This document shows positions 1 to 8,570 of a DNA stretch of 64,000 bases, in pieces. The stretch is taken from NCBI GenBank assembly GCA_002389905.1, contig DGRE01000050.1, forward strand, positions 1-64,000, written 5' to 3'. The notes below the pieces were generated by a model. That model was not told the DNA's origin. It saw only the letters and a program-made list of their open reading frames with translations, and did no database searches. The stretch comes from Hungatella sp. UBA4396. GTDB taxonomy: Bacteria > Bacillota > Clostridia > Lachnospirales > Lachnospiraceae. Both the position numbers and the translations under genes were made by a program. Within the stretch, counting starts at the first letter, position 1. Every line of letters begins with the position of its first letter.

Positions 1-24
1 AGTGCCATGCCTGGCACACATATA

Positions 25-61
25 AAAAGAGCAGCTGCGATTTACAAGCAGTTGCTCTTTT
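25..61. terminator. Bidirectional intrinsic terminator
   Basis: A hairpin with complementary arms AAAAGAGCA and TGCTCTTTT is flanked by A and T tracts on both sides. It lies just past the stop of the minus-strand methyltransferase at 114 and would end that transcript; a gene to the left on the plus strand could use it too. Confidence 0.75.
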
Positions 62-113
62 CCGTATCGTGCTTTTAAGCTGTATCAGACATAACTATGT
101 ATATTGGGCTGCC

Positions 114-740
114 TCAGCCATAAAAGTTCCCTTTTCTTCCTATATACCGCCCCACCCGGTTTTTGTACCTGATATAATCATCTCCAAAAACCGTAGGCAG
201 GTATTCTTCTTCCTTTAAAATCTGAAGATGCAGCAGAACAATGGAACATATTGTAAAAGCCAGAAGGATCCAGTTAAAAAAGGTGAGAAGGATTCCAATG
301 TAAGTCAGGTAAAAACCCACAAACGCAGGATTTCTGCTGATGCTGTAAATTCCTTCTGTAACCATGGCTGTCTTATCTTTTTCCGGGATTCCGGCCCTCC
401 AGCTATCCCTCATGGTATATACTGCCATCCCAAAAACAATCACACCTGCAAAACCTATGAAAATTCCCGTCACCCGGACAGCCGGACCTAAAGAACCGGC
501 ATTTAAAATAATGCTGAAGGCTTCAGCCCCCACAATACCGTATGTGGCAACCTTCATAGCGGCCTCAGTTGTCATGAGGGTTTTTTTCTTTTCCCCCTTT
601 GCAATGTGATCCGTCTGAATTCCCTTCTTTTTTTGGGCAAGCATTTTTCCAATATAGATTGTGTAAAATGCAGCCAATATCAACAATGATAATATCTGAT
701 ATCCCAAATCGCCCTCTCCCGCCTTTTCAATGATTATCAT
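114..740 (-). CDS. Isoprenylcysteine carboxyl methyltransferase family membrane protein
   Basis: Integral membrane protein of 208 aa with about five hydrophobic segments. The C-terminal half has the ICMT/PEMT-family pattern: GIYSISRNPAFVGFYL, a hydrophobic hairpin, then an acidic stretch EEEYLPTVFGDDYIRYKNRVGRYI, where family members bind S-adenosylmethionine. In bacteria these proteins methylate mostly unknown substrates (some act on phospholipids), so the substrate cannot be named. The ATG at 740 has only a weak ribosome binding site (GGGCAAAG), but no later Met fits the first membrane segment better. It is the last gene of the minus-strand group before the terminator at 25-61 and lies 46 bp after the LCP gene, so the two may share a transcript. 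Confidence 0.75.
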   Translation of the reverse strand: MIIIEKAGEGDLGYQILSLLILAAFYTIYIGKMLAQKKKGIQTDHIAKGEKKKTLMTTEAAMKVATYGIVGAEAFSIILNAGSLGPAVRVTGIFIGFAGVIVFGMAVYTMRDSWRAGIPEKDKTAMVTEGIYSISRNPAFVGFYLTYIGILLTFFNWILLAFTICSIVLLHLQILKEEEYLPTVFGDDYIRYKNRVGRYIGRKGNFYG

Positions 741-786
741 ATCTTTGCCCAGTATACCATATTATCTGCTCCGGAGAAAGATCCTT

Positions 787-1812
787 TTATCTTCTTCCCT
801 GAGCCTTTAACTGAATCTGCCCGCTGATTTCCTTTACCTGCTCAGAGGGCTGATAATCCTCCTCCTGAAATAAAAATTCATGAAGCCTTTTTACATTTTC
901 CTCCAAAGTCACTGGAATGACGCAGTCTCTTTTTCCAATCATCACATCCTTTAAATTAGAGGGAAATCCTTCTGTTTCCGTCAAATGAAACCGCTTCATA
1001 TTTCTTATCAGAGGCAGCAGATCCTTCATGCCAATGCTGGTGGAAATTTGAGGCAGTACAGCACCTGCTATCTGGTTTAAGGTGGAAAAATCCGCTTCCC
1101 TGGCTTTTTTTAACACCAGGTCCGCAACCTCTCTCTGGCGTTCCGTCCGTTTGAAATCCGTATCCATCTTCCTAAGTCTGGCATAAGCAACCGCCTGGAC
1201 ACCATCCAAGTGATTAAGTCCCTCTTTTTTCAGGTGATGGGACCCCACTCCGGTGGACTCCACGGTTTCCGTAATAAAGCCATTGATCAGGCGGAATTCC
1301 TCGCGGCTGATGTCCACATCAATGCCTCCCAGGATATTGATGGCATCTGCCACCGCCTTCCAGCTAAAGGAAGCGTAATCATCGATATTTAAATCCAGAT
1401 TTTCCTTTAAAGCTTCTACCGCCTGGTTTGGACCTCCGTAAAAATAGGCTTCATTGATCTTATCATACCTTCCCTTTTCATTGATTTTCAAATAGGTGTC
1501 CCTGTAAACAGAAACCATCCGGATTTCCCCCGTTTCCAGATTTGCATTTAAAAGCATCTGCATATCCGACCTGGTGCCCTTTCCCAGTACCCCTTCCCTG
1601 GAATCCACGCCAAATACGGCTACCGTCCAGTAGCCCTCCATTTTTTCCTGAGTTTCTATGCTTATATTGGTATTTTTAATCTGGGGCATTTCTCCCGCCG
1701 GAAGCCTTTGGGGCATATGGATGATGTTCCAGCCGTGGCCCAGTATTATTCCCGCCAATGCGGCCCATACAGCTCCTATGACAATAAATCCCCATCTGTA
1801 ATGATTCGTCAT
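787..1812 (-). CDS. LCP (LytR-CpsA-Psr) family cell-wall glycopolymer ligase
   Basis: Membrane-anchored protein of 341 aa with one N-terminal transmembrane helix (about residues 6-26) and an extracellular LCP domain. Family landmarks are visible: VAVFGVDSREG, TRSDMQMLL, VSVYRDTYL with the conserved Arg and Asp, and YARLRKMDTDFKRTERQ near the end of the domain. LCP enzymes move polyprenyl-linked teichoic acid or polysaccharide precursors onto peptidoglycan outside the cell. The start chosen (ATG, residues MTNHYRW) has a GGGAGG site directly upstream; an ATG four codons earlier has none. Upstream lies the palindromic element at 1847-1985, so promoter or leader signals could sit there. Confidence 0.88.
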   Translation of the reverse strand: MTNHYRWGFIVIGAVWAALAGIILGHGWNIIHMPQRLPAGEMPQIKNTNISIETQEKMEGYWTVAVFGVDSREGVLGKGTRSDMQMLLNANLETGEIRMVSVYRDTYLKINEKGRYDKINEAYFYGGPNQAVEALKENLDLNIDDYASFSWKAVADAINILGGIDVDISREEFRLINGFITETVESTGVGSHHLKKEGLNHLDGVQAVAYARLRKMDTDFKRTERQREVADLVLKKAREADFSTLNQIAGAVLPQISTSIGMKDLLPLIRNMKRFHLTETEGFPSNLKDVMIGKRDCVIPVTLEENVKRLHEFLFQEEDYQPSEQVKEISGQIQLKAQGRR

Positions 1813-1846
1813 GATTCCTCCCATATCGTTGATATTTCTGACGTTC

Positions 1847-1985
1847 AGCCATGCTCATTGATAAATTGGTGGAAATACTCCACCAATTTATCAATGCCGG
1901 GCTGCGCCCTATAGAAAAATCAATGCCATTTGTGCTTAGTGAGCAAGCTCCCACGCACAAATCCCATTAATTTTTCTGCATGGCT
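1847..1985. repeat. Nested palindromic intergenic element (139 bp)
   Basis: Outer arms AGCCATGC (1847-1854) and GCATGGCT (1978-1985) enclose two hairpins. The first is a perfect 17-bp stem, 1857-1873 with 1879-1895, around a 5-nt loop. The second has two stacked stems: AGAAAAAT (1913-1920) with ATTTTTCT (1970-1977), and ATTTGTGC (1928-1935) with GCACAAAT (1955-1962). No credible gene lies in it. The architecture suggests a mobile MITE-like or REP-like repeat or a structured RNA; only a genome-wide copy search can decide. Confidence 0.7.
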
Positions 1986-1995
1986 TAGTTATCGC

Positions 1996-2025
1996 AAAAA
2001 AAGAAGAGATACTGTTTCTATCTCT
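1996..2025 (-). terminator. Intrinsic terminator after the HAD phosphatase
   Basis: On the minus strand a stem AGAGATA / TATCTCT (plus positions 2005-2011 and 2019-2025) is followed by a T tract (A run at 1996-2002), 27 bp past the stop of the HAD gene. Confidence 0.75.
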
Positions 2026-2051
2026 CCTTAATTTCCCTTAATTTCAGAATT

Positions 2052-2705
2052 TTATTCAAAAACCGATTTTATCTCACTGGGATGATCAATGACATACTTT
2101 GGCTGAAATGCTTCCAGCTCTTCCCGTCCCCTGAATCCCCAAGTTACGGCCACCGTATCCATTCCTGCATTAAGCCCTGTCTTCATATCCGTGTCCGTGT
2201 CCCCGAAGTAAAGGCATTCCTCAGGCTTGGCCTGAAAGTGTTCAGCCGCCATCCATACTCCGGAGGGGTCCGGCTTACACACAACGCCTTTTCCTTCCCC
2301 GATGATCAAGTCAAAATATCCCTTCTCGAAAACAGCCTCCGCACATTCAACGGCCCTGTCATGGGGCTTATTGGTCAGAATTCCGATTTTGATTCCTCTT
2401 TCCTTTAGAAATTCCAAAAGCTCCGGAATACCGTCATAAGCCTCTGCCCGGTAAAGGCTGTTTTCCTTAAATATTTCCCTGTAAACGCCTAAAGCTTCAT
2501 CGTAATGAGTCAGAGCTTCATCTCCTGAGTAAATCAGGGCTCTTTCCACCAGCTTTTTATACCCATCTCCCACAAATACCTTAGTATGAGCCACATCCAC
2601 ATCACCATAGCCAAAGTGATTCATGGTTAGGCTGACAGAACGTGAAAGAGAATCAATGGTATTGACAAGAGTTCCATCCAGATCAAAAATACAGCACTTA
2701 TACAT
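2052..2705 (-). CDS. HAD-superfamily phosphatase, phosphoglycolate phosphatase-like
   Basis: Cytosolic 217-aa hydrolase. Motif I is FDLDGTLVNT near the N terminus (the first Asp is the nucleophile), motif II is the ILTNKP segment, and motifs III/IV are KPDPSG and YFGDTDTDM with the Mg-binding Asp residues. The cap domain between residues 15 and 90 is the helical Gph/PpaX type. Substrate is uncertain: phosphoglycolate, pyrophosphate or another small phosphoester. The start at 2705 has a GGAAGGGG site. It looks monocistronic, with its own terminator at 1996-2025. Confidence 0.85.
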   Translation of the reverse strand: MYKCCIFDLDGTLVNTIDSLSRSVSLTMNHFGYGDVDVAHTKVFVGDGYKKLVERALIYSGDEALTHYDEALGVYREIFKENSLYRAEAYDGIPELLEFLKERGIKIGILTNKPHDRAVECAEAVFEKGYFDLIIGEGKGVVCKPDPSGVWMAAEHFQAKPEECLYFGDTDTDMKTGLNAGMDTVAVTWGFRGREELEAFQPKYVIDHPSEIKSVFE

Positions 2706-2839
2706 ATTGTTCCCCTTCCTATTTTATGAATAACAACTTCATTTCCGGTCATACTGAACCAGGAATTTACCCGGTTTTCAGCACTCTTTTTTAAGTATAG
2801 CCCACAGCAGAGGGGTTGTAAAGTCTTTTTCTGGAATCC

Positions 2840-2882
2840 AAAAAATACGCTTTGATCCGGCTTGTTAAAACCGGATCAAAGC
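2840..2882 (-). terminator. Intrinsic terminator of the fructose operon
   Basis: Read on the minus strand, GCTTTGATCCGG pairs with CCGGATCAAAGC (plus 2849-2860 and 2871-2882) and is followed by a T-rich tail. It lies 25 bp downstream of the fruA stop. Confidence 0.85.
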
Positions 2883-2906
2883 GCATCCTAAGTGTTCAGA
2901 AACTAT

Positions 2907-4835
2907 TTATTCTGTCTCTCTGTTCTTTTTCAGAACTGCCAGCACAAGACAGCCGGCCGCAGACCCGATTACAACAGCCAGCAGATATCCAAAGGGATTT
3001 CCAATGGTAGGAAGTACGAAGATGCCGCCGTGAGGCGCCCGGAGAGTACACCCAAGAGCCATGGAAAGTCCTCCGGCCACTGCAGAGCCTGCAATACAGG
3101 AAGGAATCACCCGGATAGGGTCAGCGGCTGCAAAAGGAATCGCACCCTCTGATATAAAGGACAGTCCCATAATATAGTTAACCAGACCGGACTGGCGCTC
3201 TTTATCCGTAAATTTCTTCTTGAAAAATGTAGTACAAAGGGCAATTGCAATAGGAGATACCATACCGCCTGCCATAACTGCCGCCATAATGTCAAAGTTT
3301 CCTTCTGCCAGCTGGGCTGTTCCAAATACATAAGCTGCCTTATTCACAGGACCGCCCATATCCACTGACATCATTCCTCCCAGTACAATACCAAGAAGAA
3401 TCCTGCTGCTGCCTCCCATGCTGTTTAATCCATTGGTCATAGCATCGTTGATGCCTCCCACAAAGGGATTGATAAAGGTGGTTACAACTGCAGCCAGTAA
3501 AATACCGATCAGAGGATATAAAAGAACCGGTTTGATTCCTTCCAGAGATCTTGGAAGCTTGCTGAAAAGCTTTTTCAGCAGAATCACAATGTATCCGCCG
3601 ATAAAACCGGCCAAAAGCGCTCCAAGGAAACCGGAATTCACATCTCCGCCTCCTGGATTTGCAAAGGTAGAACCCATTTTAGCAATAAGTCCGCCTACAA
3701 AACCTACCGCCAAACCGGGACGGTCCGCAATACTCATGGCAATATATCCGGCTAAAACAGGAAGCATCATGCCAAAGGCCTGCTCTCCCACAGTCTTTAA
3801 ATAAGCTGCCAAAGGAGTATTTTTACCAAAATTGCCGGGATCTATGGAATAATCATCGAACAGGAACGCCAATGCGATCAGGATTCCTCCGCCGATAACA
3901 AAGGGGAGCATATGAGATACACCATTCATCAAATGCTTATAAATAGAACGGCCGATTCCATCCTGGCTGCCGCTGCTCTCTGAGGAAGCGGCAGACCCTC
4001 CTGCGTGATGGTAAACAGGAACTTCCCCGCCGGAGGCCCGTTTTACCAGTTCTTCTCCCTTATGGATTCCGTCTGAAACAGAAGCTATGACTACCCGCTT
4101 TCCATCAAAACGGCTCATGTCCACGTTCTTATCAGCCGCTACAATGATTCCATCGGCTGCTGCAATTTCATCTTTTGTCAGAGGATTTCCAATTCCTTCT
4201 GCTCCGTTAGTCTCCACCTTAACCGAGATTCCCAGTTTCTTGCCCTGCTGTTCCAAGTTCTCAGCAGCCATAAATGTATGGGCAATTCCTGTGGGGCAGG
4301 CAGTAACGGCCAGAACCTGGTATCCGGCGGCAGCCTTTGAAGCCTCCACTGGTTTTTCTTCTGTTTTCTTTCCGTACCGCTCTGATTCCTTGTCATCAAT
4401 CAACTGGAAAAATGCTTCCTTTGATTCGGCTTTTACCAAATCGTCTTTAAAGCCAGGGTCCATGAGCAGGGTGGATAATCTGGCCAGTGCCTCCAGATGA
4501 ACGTCAGCTCCGTCAGCAGGTGCCGCAATCATGAAGATCAGATTGGCAAGAGAACCGTCAAAGGCTTCATAATCCACTCCCTCCGGCACGACTATGGCGG
4601 CAAGGCCCGGCTCCTTCACAGCGGCTACCTTTGCATGAGGAATGGCAATTCCATCTCCCACTGCAGTGCTGCCCTGGGCTTCTCTCGCCAAAATCCCTTC
4701 CTTGTAACCGGCCTTATCCTTCAGCCTTCCGCCGGCATTCATTAAGTCCACAAGACGGTCAATGGCTTCCTCCTTGCCGGAAACCTTTACTCCCAGTTCA
4801 ATACTTTCCTTTTTAAGCAATTCCGTAATTTTCAT
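2907..4835 (-). CDS. fruA: PTS fructose transporter, EIIABC fusion
   Basis: Three-domain phosphotransferase permease of 642 aa that imports fructose and phosphorylates it to fructose 1-phosphate. The EIIA domain (residues 1-150) carries the phospho-acceptor His67 in AIPHAK. The EIIB domain (about 172-270) has Cys180 in VTACPTGIAHT. The EIIC domain (about 295-640) has around nine membrane segments with the family motif GGPVNKAAY. The ATG used here overlaps the last base of the fruK stop and has AGGAGG inside the end of fruK, so the two are translationally coupled; the upstream TTG is not needed. Phosphate comes from HPr, and an HPr gene lies at the far right of this window. Confidence 0.95.
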   Translation of the reverse strand: MKITELLKKESIELGVKVSGKEEAIDRLVDLMNAGGRLKDKAGYKEGILAREAQGSTAVGDGIAIPHAKVAAVKEPGLAAIVVPEGVDYEAFDGSLANLIFMIAAPADGADVHLEALARLSTLLMDPGFKDDLVKAESKEAFFQLIDDKESERYGKKTEEKPVEASKAAAGYQVLAVTACPTGIAHTFMAAENLEQQGKKLGISVKVETNGAEGIGNPLTKDEIAAADGIIVAADKNVDMSRFDGKRVVIASVSDGIHKGEELVKRASGGEVPVYHHAGGSAASSESSGSQDGIGRSIYKHLMNGVSHMLPFVIGGGILIALAFLFDDYSIDPGNFGKNTPLAAYLKTVGEQAFGMMLPVLAGYIAMSIADRPGLAVGFVGGLIAKMGSTFANPGGGDVNSGFLGALLAGFIGGYIVILLKKLFSKLPRSLEGIKPVLLYPLIGILLAAVVTTFINPFVGGINDAMTNGLNSMGGSSRILLGIVLGGMMSVDMGGPVNKAAYVFGTAQLAEGNFDIMAAVMAGGMVSPIAIALCTTFFKKKFTDKERQSGLVNYIMGLSFISEGAIPFAAADPIRVIPSCIAGSAVAGGLSMALGCTLRAPHGGIFVLPTIGNPFGYLLAVVIGSAAGCLVLAVLKKNRETE

Positions 4836-5752
4836 CAAAAGCCCTCCTTTGACAATTCCTCATACAATTTCATAATATCCTCCCTGCCTGCAAGCCCTTC
4901 GGAAAAGGCGCTGGCGCTTCCTGCGGCGCTTCCAAGGCGCAGGGCATGCTCATAGCTTCCATTCTCCAGGTAACCGGCTATGAATCCGGCCACCATGGAA
5001 TCTCCGGCACCTACCGAATTCTTTACTTTGCCCTTTGGAACGCCCATCCGGTAAACCTGTTTATCTTCGGTAATGAGAATGGCTCCGTCTCCTGCCATGG
5101 AAATCAGCACATTTTCGGCTCCCTTCTCCTGAAGGCGTTTTCCATAGCTGATGATTTCATCTTCCCCGTGAAGCACCACTCCAAACATCTCCCCTAATTC
5201 ATGATTGTTTGGCTTGATCAGGAATGGATGGTAAGAAAGCACATTAGCCAGCAAATCTTTCGTCGCATCCACAGCAATACGGACTCCCCTTCCGTCTAAC
5301 TGTTCCATAATTCTCTCATAGATGTCATCATCAATGGATTTGGGAATGCTGCCGGATAAAACCAGTACATCTCCTTCTTTTAAAGCGTCCAGTTTCTCAA
5401 AAAGCAGCTTGACATCCTGGGCGGTGATCTCAGGCCCCATGCCATTGATCTCCGTCTCTTCCCTGGATTTCAGCTTGACATTGATTCTGGACATTCCCTT
5501 TTCCACCCGGATAAAATCCGATTGAAATCCAAGGCCTTTTGCTCCCCGTTCGATTTCCTGCCCGGTAAATCCAGCCACAAAGCCCAGTGCGGTATTTTCA
5601 TACCCCAAATCAGCTAAAACAGCAGATACATTCAGCCCTTTTCCCCCATAAAAGATATTTTCCTGCAGGGTTCTGTTGATCTCTCCCAGCCTGAACTGAT
5701 CCACCTTTATTACATAATCCAGGGCGGGATTAAATGTTACGGTGTAAATCAT
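4835..5752 (-). CDS. fruK: 1-phosphofructokinase
   Basis: Cytosolic PfkB-family sugar kinase (305 aa) that converts fructose 1-phosphate to fructose 1,6-bisphosphate, the step after FruA. Signatures: GGKGLNVSAVLADLG at residues 36-50 and the C-terminal KNSVGAGDSMVAGF with the catalytic Asp. The N terminus MIYTVTFNPALDYVI is typical of FruK/LacC. First gene of the operon, with a strong AAAGGAGGGG site and promoter at 5802-5830. No fruR lies directly upstream, unlike many Firmicutes; the nearest regulator is the RpiR gene at 6041. Confidence 0.95.
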   Translation of the reverse strand: MIYTVTFNPALDYVIKVDQFRLGEINRTLQENIFYGGKGLNVSAVLADLGYENTALGFVAGFTGQEIERGAKGLGFQSDFIRVEKGMSRINVKLKSREETEINGMGPEITAQDVKLLFEKLDALKEGDVLVLSGSIPKSIDDDIYERIMEQLDGRGVRIAVDATKDLLANVLSYHPFLIKPNNHELGEMFGVVLHGEDEIISYGKRLQEKGAENVLISMAGDGAILITEDKQVYRMGVPKGKVKNSVGAGDSMVAGFIAGYLENGSYEHALRLGSAAGSASAFSEGLAGREDIMKLYEELSKEGF

Positions 5753-5801
5753 ATATCACCCCTCCTTTAATATATAAAATTTTATTTCTTATCTCATCTA
5801 T

Positions 5802-5830
5802 AATATAATACGATTTTTTCATTTCGTCAA
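5802..5830 (-). promoter_or_regulatory. Sigma-A-type promoter of fruKA
   Basis: Minus strand: -35 TTGACG (plus 5825-5830), 17-bp spacer, -10 TATATT (plus 5802-5807). It lies about 50 bp upstream of the fruK start. The leader between it and fruK is AT-rich; I saw no convincing catabolite-repression (cre) site. Confidence 0.75.
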
Positions 5831-5955
5831 TGAGTTTGCTTAAGAAAAAATGTTTCTTATATCATTTCAGCATTTTAGCCAATCCCTGGAAAGCATTCGA
5901 AAGAAATATCGCAGTTTTTTATGCAAACTGCACTCTTCTCCTGGTTTTACAGGAC

Positions 5956-6005
5956 AAAAAAAGCTCCCTTCATGGCCATACTGCATTATGCCGTACCCAG
6001 GGAGC
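5956..6005 (-). terminator. Terminator after the RpiR regulator
   Basis: Minus-strand arms GCTCCCT and AGGGAGC (plus 5963-5969 and 5999-6005) enclose a partly paired loop and are followed by seven Ts. It separates the rpiR-like gene from the fru promoter, so the two are transcribed independently. Confidence 0.8.
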
Positions 6006-6040
6006 ATTTTATGCCGGATTAAAACCGGCTGAACGAACTT

Positions 6041-6895
6041 TCATGTTTTATCATCAGAAATAGTAATCTCATGGCGCCTGATGCGGTCATGGGAATCCTT
6101 TATGCTGACAGATAAAAACAAGTATAATATTTCAATTACAGCAGTGGCCGTCACCCTGGAAAAGCAGAATTCTCCAAGAAGAAGCTTCTCCCTTGTAGCC
6201 GTTGTAATGTGATAGTCACAGGCTTTTCCAAGGGGGGAGGAGGCATTGTTTGTGATTGCTATGGTTTTTACATGGTTTTCCTTTGCCACTGCCACAAGAG
6301 TCATAAGGCGTTTGGAAAATCCGGAATTGGATATGATGATGACTACATCCTCTGGCCTTAAATTGCAGGTATAAGCCACCTGGGTTTCCCAGATAGACCC
6401 TGCCACAGCGGGAATTCCCAATTGATTGAACTTAAAGGCACCATCCAAGGCAACGGGAGTGGTATTTCCCACGGCCACCAGCTGCACTGTCCTGGCCTGT
6501 TCAATCACACTTAAAATCTTTTCCAGGTTCTCTTCATCCATCATGGATATGGTCTGGGTCAGCTCCGCCACCTTATTGGCAAGAATATTCTGGAGGGACT
6601 GGGCGATGTTGTCACGGCTGATGTCATTGGAAACCTCAATGGAATTCCCCCGTTCCTCAGCCACCTCTTTCGCCAGATTGATTTTTAAATGATGAAAGCC
6701 GTTAAAACCGCATCTTCTGCAGAACCTGGACACCGTGGCATCGCTTGTACCGCTTGCCAGGGCCAGTTCCGCCACCGTCATGTCAATAATTTCACTCTTA
6801 TGCCCTAAAATATAATCCGCAATCTTTTTTTCCGCCTCAAAAAGCGAATCATAAGATGAACAGAGAACACCGGACACACTGATATTTTCCTGCAT
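6041..6895 (-). CDS. MurR/RpiR family transcriptional regulator
   Basis: DNA-binding regulator of 284 aa. An N-terminal helix-turn-helix (about 10-85, with AELALASGTSDATVSRFCR) is followed by a SIS sugar-phosphate-binding domain (about 115-250; VAVGNTTPVALD, IISNSGFSKRLMTL). Members sense phosphosugars and control sugar or amino-sugar genes. The start used (MQENIS) has GAGGGAAAGG six bases upstream; the ATG six codons earlier lacks one. It lies 29 bp after the metallophosphoesterase and just upstream of the fru operon, which makes fruKA a plausible target, by inference only. Confidence 0.88.
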   Translation of the reverse strand: MQENISVSGVLCSSYDSLFEAEKKIADYILGHKSEIIDMTVAELALASGTSDATVSRFCRRCGFNGFHHLKINLAKEVAEERGNSIEVSNDISRDNIAQSLQNILANKVAELTQTISMMDEENLEKILSVIEQARTVQLVAVGNTTPVALDGAFKFNQLGIPAVAGSIWETQVAYTCNLRPEDVVIIISNSGFSKRLMTLVAVAKENHVKTIAITNNASSPLGKACDYHITTATREKLLLGEFCFSRVTATAVIEILYLFLSVSIKDSHDRIRRHEITISDDKT

Positions 6896-6924
6896 AAACA
6901 ACCTTTCCCTCATTTCATGTAATA

Positions 6925-8484
6925 TTATTTCACCATTATATCACGATGTGAAATACATTGTAAAGAGGGTTCATACTCCCATTCATTATGATCGCGCCCC
7001 GTATCCCTTAAAATCTCATCAATCCGGGCAAAGAGCTGGCTGTCAGGCAGGTTTCTCTGCCACAGGCGAAATGCCTCTCCGGACCGCACATCCTTTGCAT
7101 CAACCGGAATTCCCGCACAGTAATCCCTGTTTAAATCCCCGTAAAGGCCGGCCATCTTCTCCATATGTTCCTCCGGCAGGTTGCGAAGCTGGTCATAGAT
7201 CTGGCTGCTGACCACTTCTTTTAGAAACCCGGAAGCATACTCTTTAAAGGAAAGCAGGTTTTCATCCAAAATCCCCTGCTGTCTTGCCCAGCCCTCCACG
7301 TCTGTCTCCCGTGTTTCATAGGCCAGGCCCCCGTTTTCCGTCCATTTTAACACGCCGTACCTGCAGGGAGCGATGGGAAAGGCATCTGCCACCACTTCGC
7401 TGATACGAAAAGCGCTTTCGTCCTCTCCCGGTGACAGCTTATTTCTCTTGGTTCTCCGCAGATGGAGATGTCCGCTTATATAAAGAGGGACCTCATAGCT
7501 TTCCAACAGCTCCGCCACATCCCGGTTGTTTTCCAGAGTGCAGTCCACCGGATAGAGGATGCTCTCCTTTAACAGGTTGTGGTGAGCGATGGGGATTAAG
7601 GAGGCACCTTCCCGGTCTGCTTCCTCCAATTGCTCTTTCATCCATGCCAGAGTTTCTTCCCTGATACGCCCTCCCACCTTGTTCACCGGTTCATACTGGG
7701 CTGAATCCAGCATCAGAAGCCAGTTTTTCTCATCCAGCTCATAGACATAGCTGAGGGAGGCTTCATCAAGACTTCTGGCCTGATCATAGCCAAACTGGCG
7801 GTAAATCCTATAAAAGTCCTCAGGCCCGGCCATCTCAGCCTCTCCTTTTTCCTCACCAAAATAAGAGGCGGCGGCGTAATTATTGATATCGTGATTTCCG
7901 GGTATGACAAGTACCTTTACGCCCTTTTCCTCCAGAATCTTCAGCTTTTCCGCCAGAGCTTCATGGCTTTCCATTTCCCCATTTAAAGTCAGATCCCCGC
8001 TTAAAACCACGGCAGAGGGGTTAAGCCTTTCCATATCGGCTGTAAAGGCATCCATAAGCTGGGGAATGTACTGAACCAGCTTCCCGTCATCCTTCTTTAA
8101 CATGGTTTCAAAGGCTTCCCCGTAATCAGTCAGACTGGGGGCAAGATAATGAACATCTGTAATCACGGCAATGACCGGAGGCTTATATGCCTCCGGCTGA
8201 TCTTCCTCTTCTTCAGGAAAAGGCATTACTGGTTTTGGGGCGGTCTCCGCCTGCATATCGGCAAGCTCTTCTCCATTCCCATGCTCTTCATCTTTTTCCA
8301 CTCCGCACTCCGCTTTTTCCGTCTCCTCCCTTTCCGGCGCTTCCTCCAAAAGAGAACCGGAAGGTTCCTTCCCTCCCGGAGCCGGGGAATGGAGCCTGCC
8401 AATCACCAGCACAATGCCAAAGCATATAAGGAGTGTTCCTATATAAATCAGGGCCAGAAGGCCATTCTTCTTTTGTCTGCTCAT
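6925..8484 (-). CDS. Membrane-anchored calcineurin-like metallophosphoesterase
   Basis: About 519 aa with one N-terminal membrane helix (residues about 8-30), a charged Glu-rich linker, then an extracellular metallophosphoesterase domain. Dimetal ligands are visible in order: ITDVHYLA, SGDLTLNGE, PGNHDIN, IAHHNLL and SGHLHLRR. The ~150-residue tail is helical and unassigned. The substrate is unknown; related surface enzymes act on nucleotides or phosphodiesters. The start is uncertain: ATG 8484 (MSRQKK) fits the signal-anchor but has a weak site, while an in-frame TTG at 8520 follows GGAG. Confidence 0.85.
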   Translation of the reverse strand: MSRQKKNGLLALIYIGTLLICFGIVLVIGRLHSPAPGGKEPSGSLLEEAPEREETEKAECGVEKDEEHGNGEELADMQAETAPKPVMPFPEEEEDQPEAYKPPVIAVITDVHYLAPSLTDYGEAFETMLKKDDGKLVQYIPQLMDAFTADMERLNPSAVVLSGDLTLNGEMESHEALAEKLKILEEKGVKVLVIPGNHDINNYAAASYFGEEKGEAEMAGPEDFYRIYRQFGYDQARSLDEASLSYVYELDEKNWLLMLDSAQYEPVNKVGGRIREETLAWMKEQLEEADREGASLIPIAHHNLLKESILYPVDCTLENNRDVAELLESYEVPLYISGHLHLRRTKRNKLSPGEDESAFRISEVVADAFPIAPCRYGVLKWTENGGLAYETRETDVEGWARQQGILDENLLSFKEYASGFLKEVVSSQIYDQLRNLPEEHMEKMAGLYGDLNRDYCAGIPVDAKDVRSGEAFRLWQRNLPDSQLFARIDEILRDTGRDHNEWEYEPSLQCISHRDIMVK

Positions 8485-8570
8485 GATGTCCCACAAAGAG
8501 TCCTTTCCACATCCTGTCAATTTTTCTCCATGGAATCATAACACGCTTTTTTAAATAGGGCAACCCTTTC

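Noticed and set aside
2..17. Six-bp hairpin GTGCCA / TGGCAC at the left edge
   Set aside because: Too short and cut off by the window; no T tract on either side.
1676..1960. 94-codon minus-strand open frame over the LCP start and the palindromic element
   Set aside because: It overlaps the LCP gene in another frame and crosses the hairpins; no ribosome binding site.
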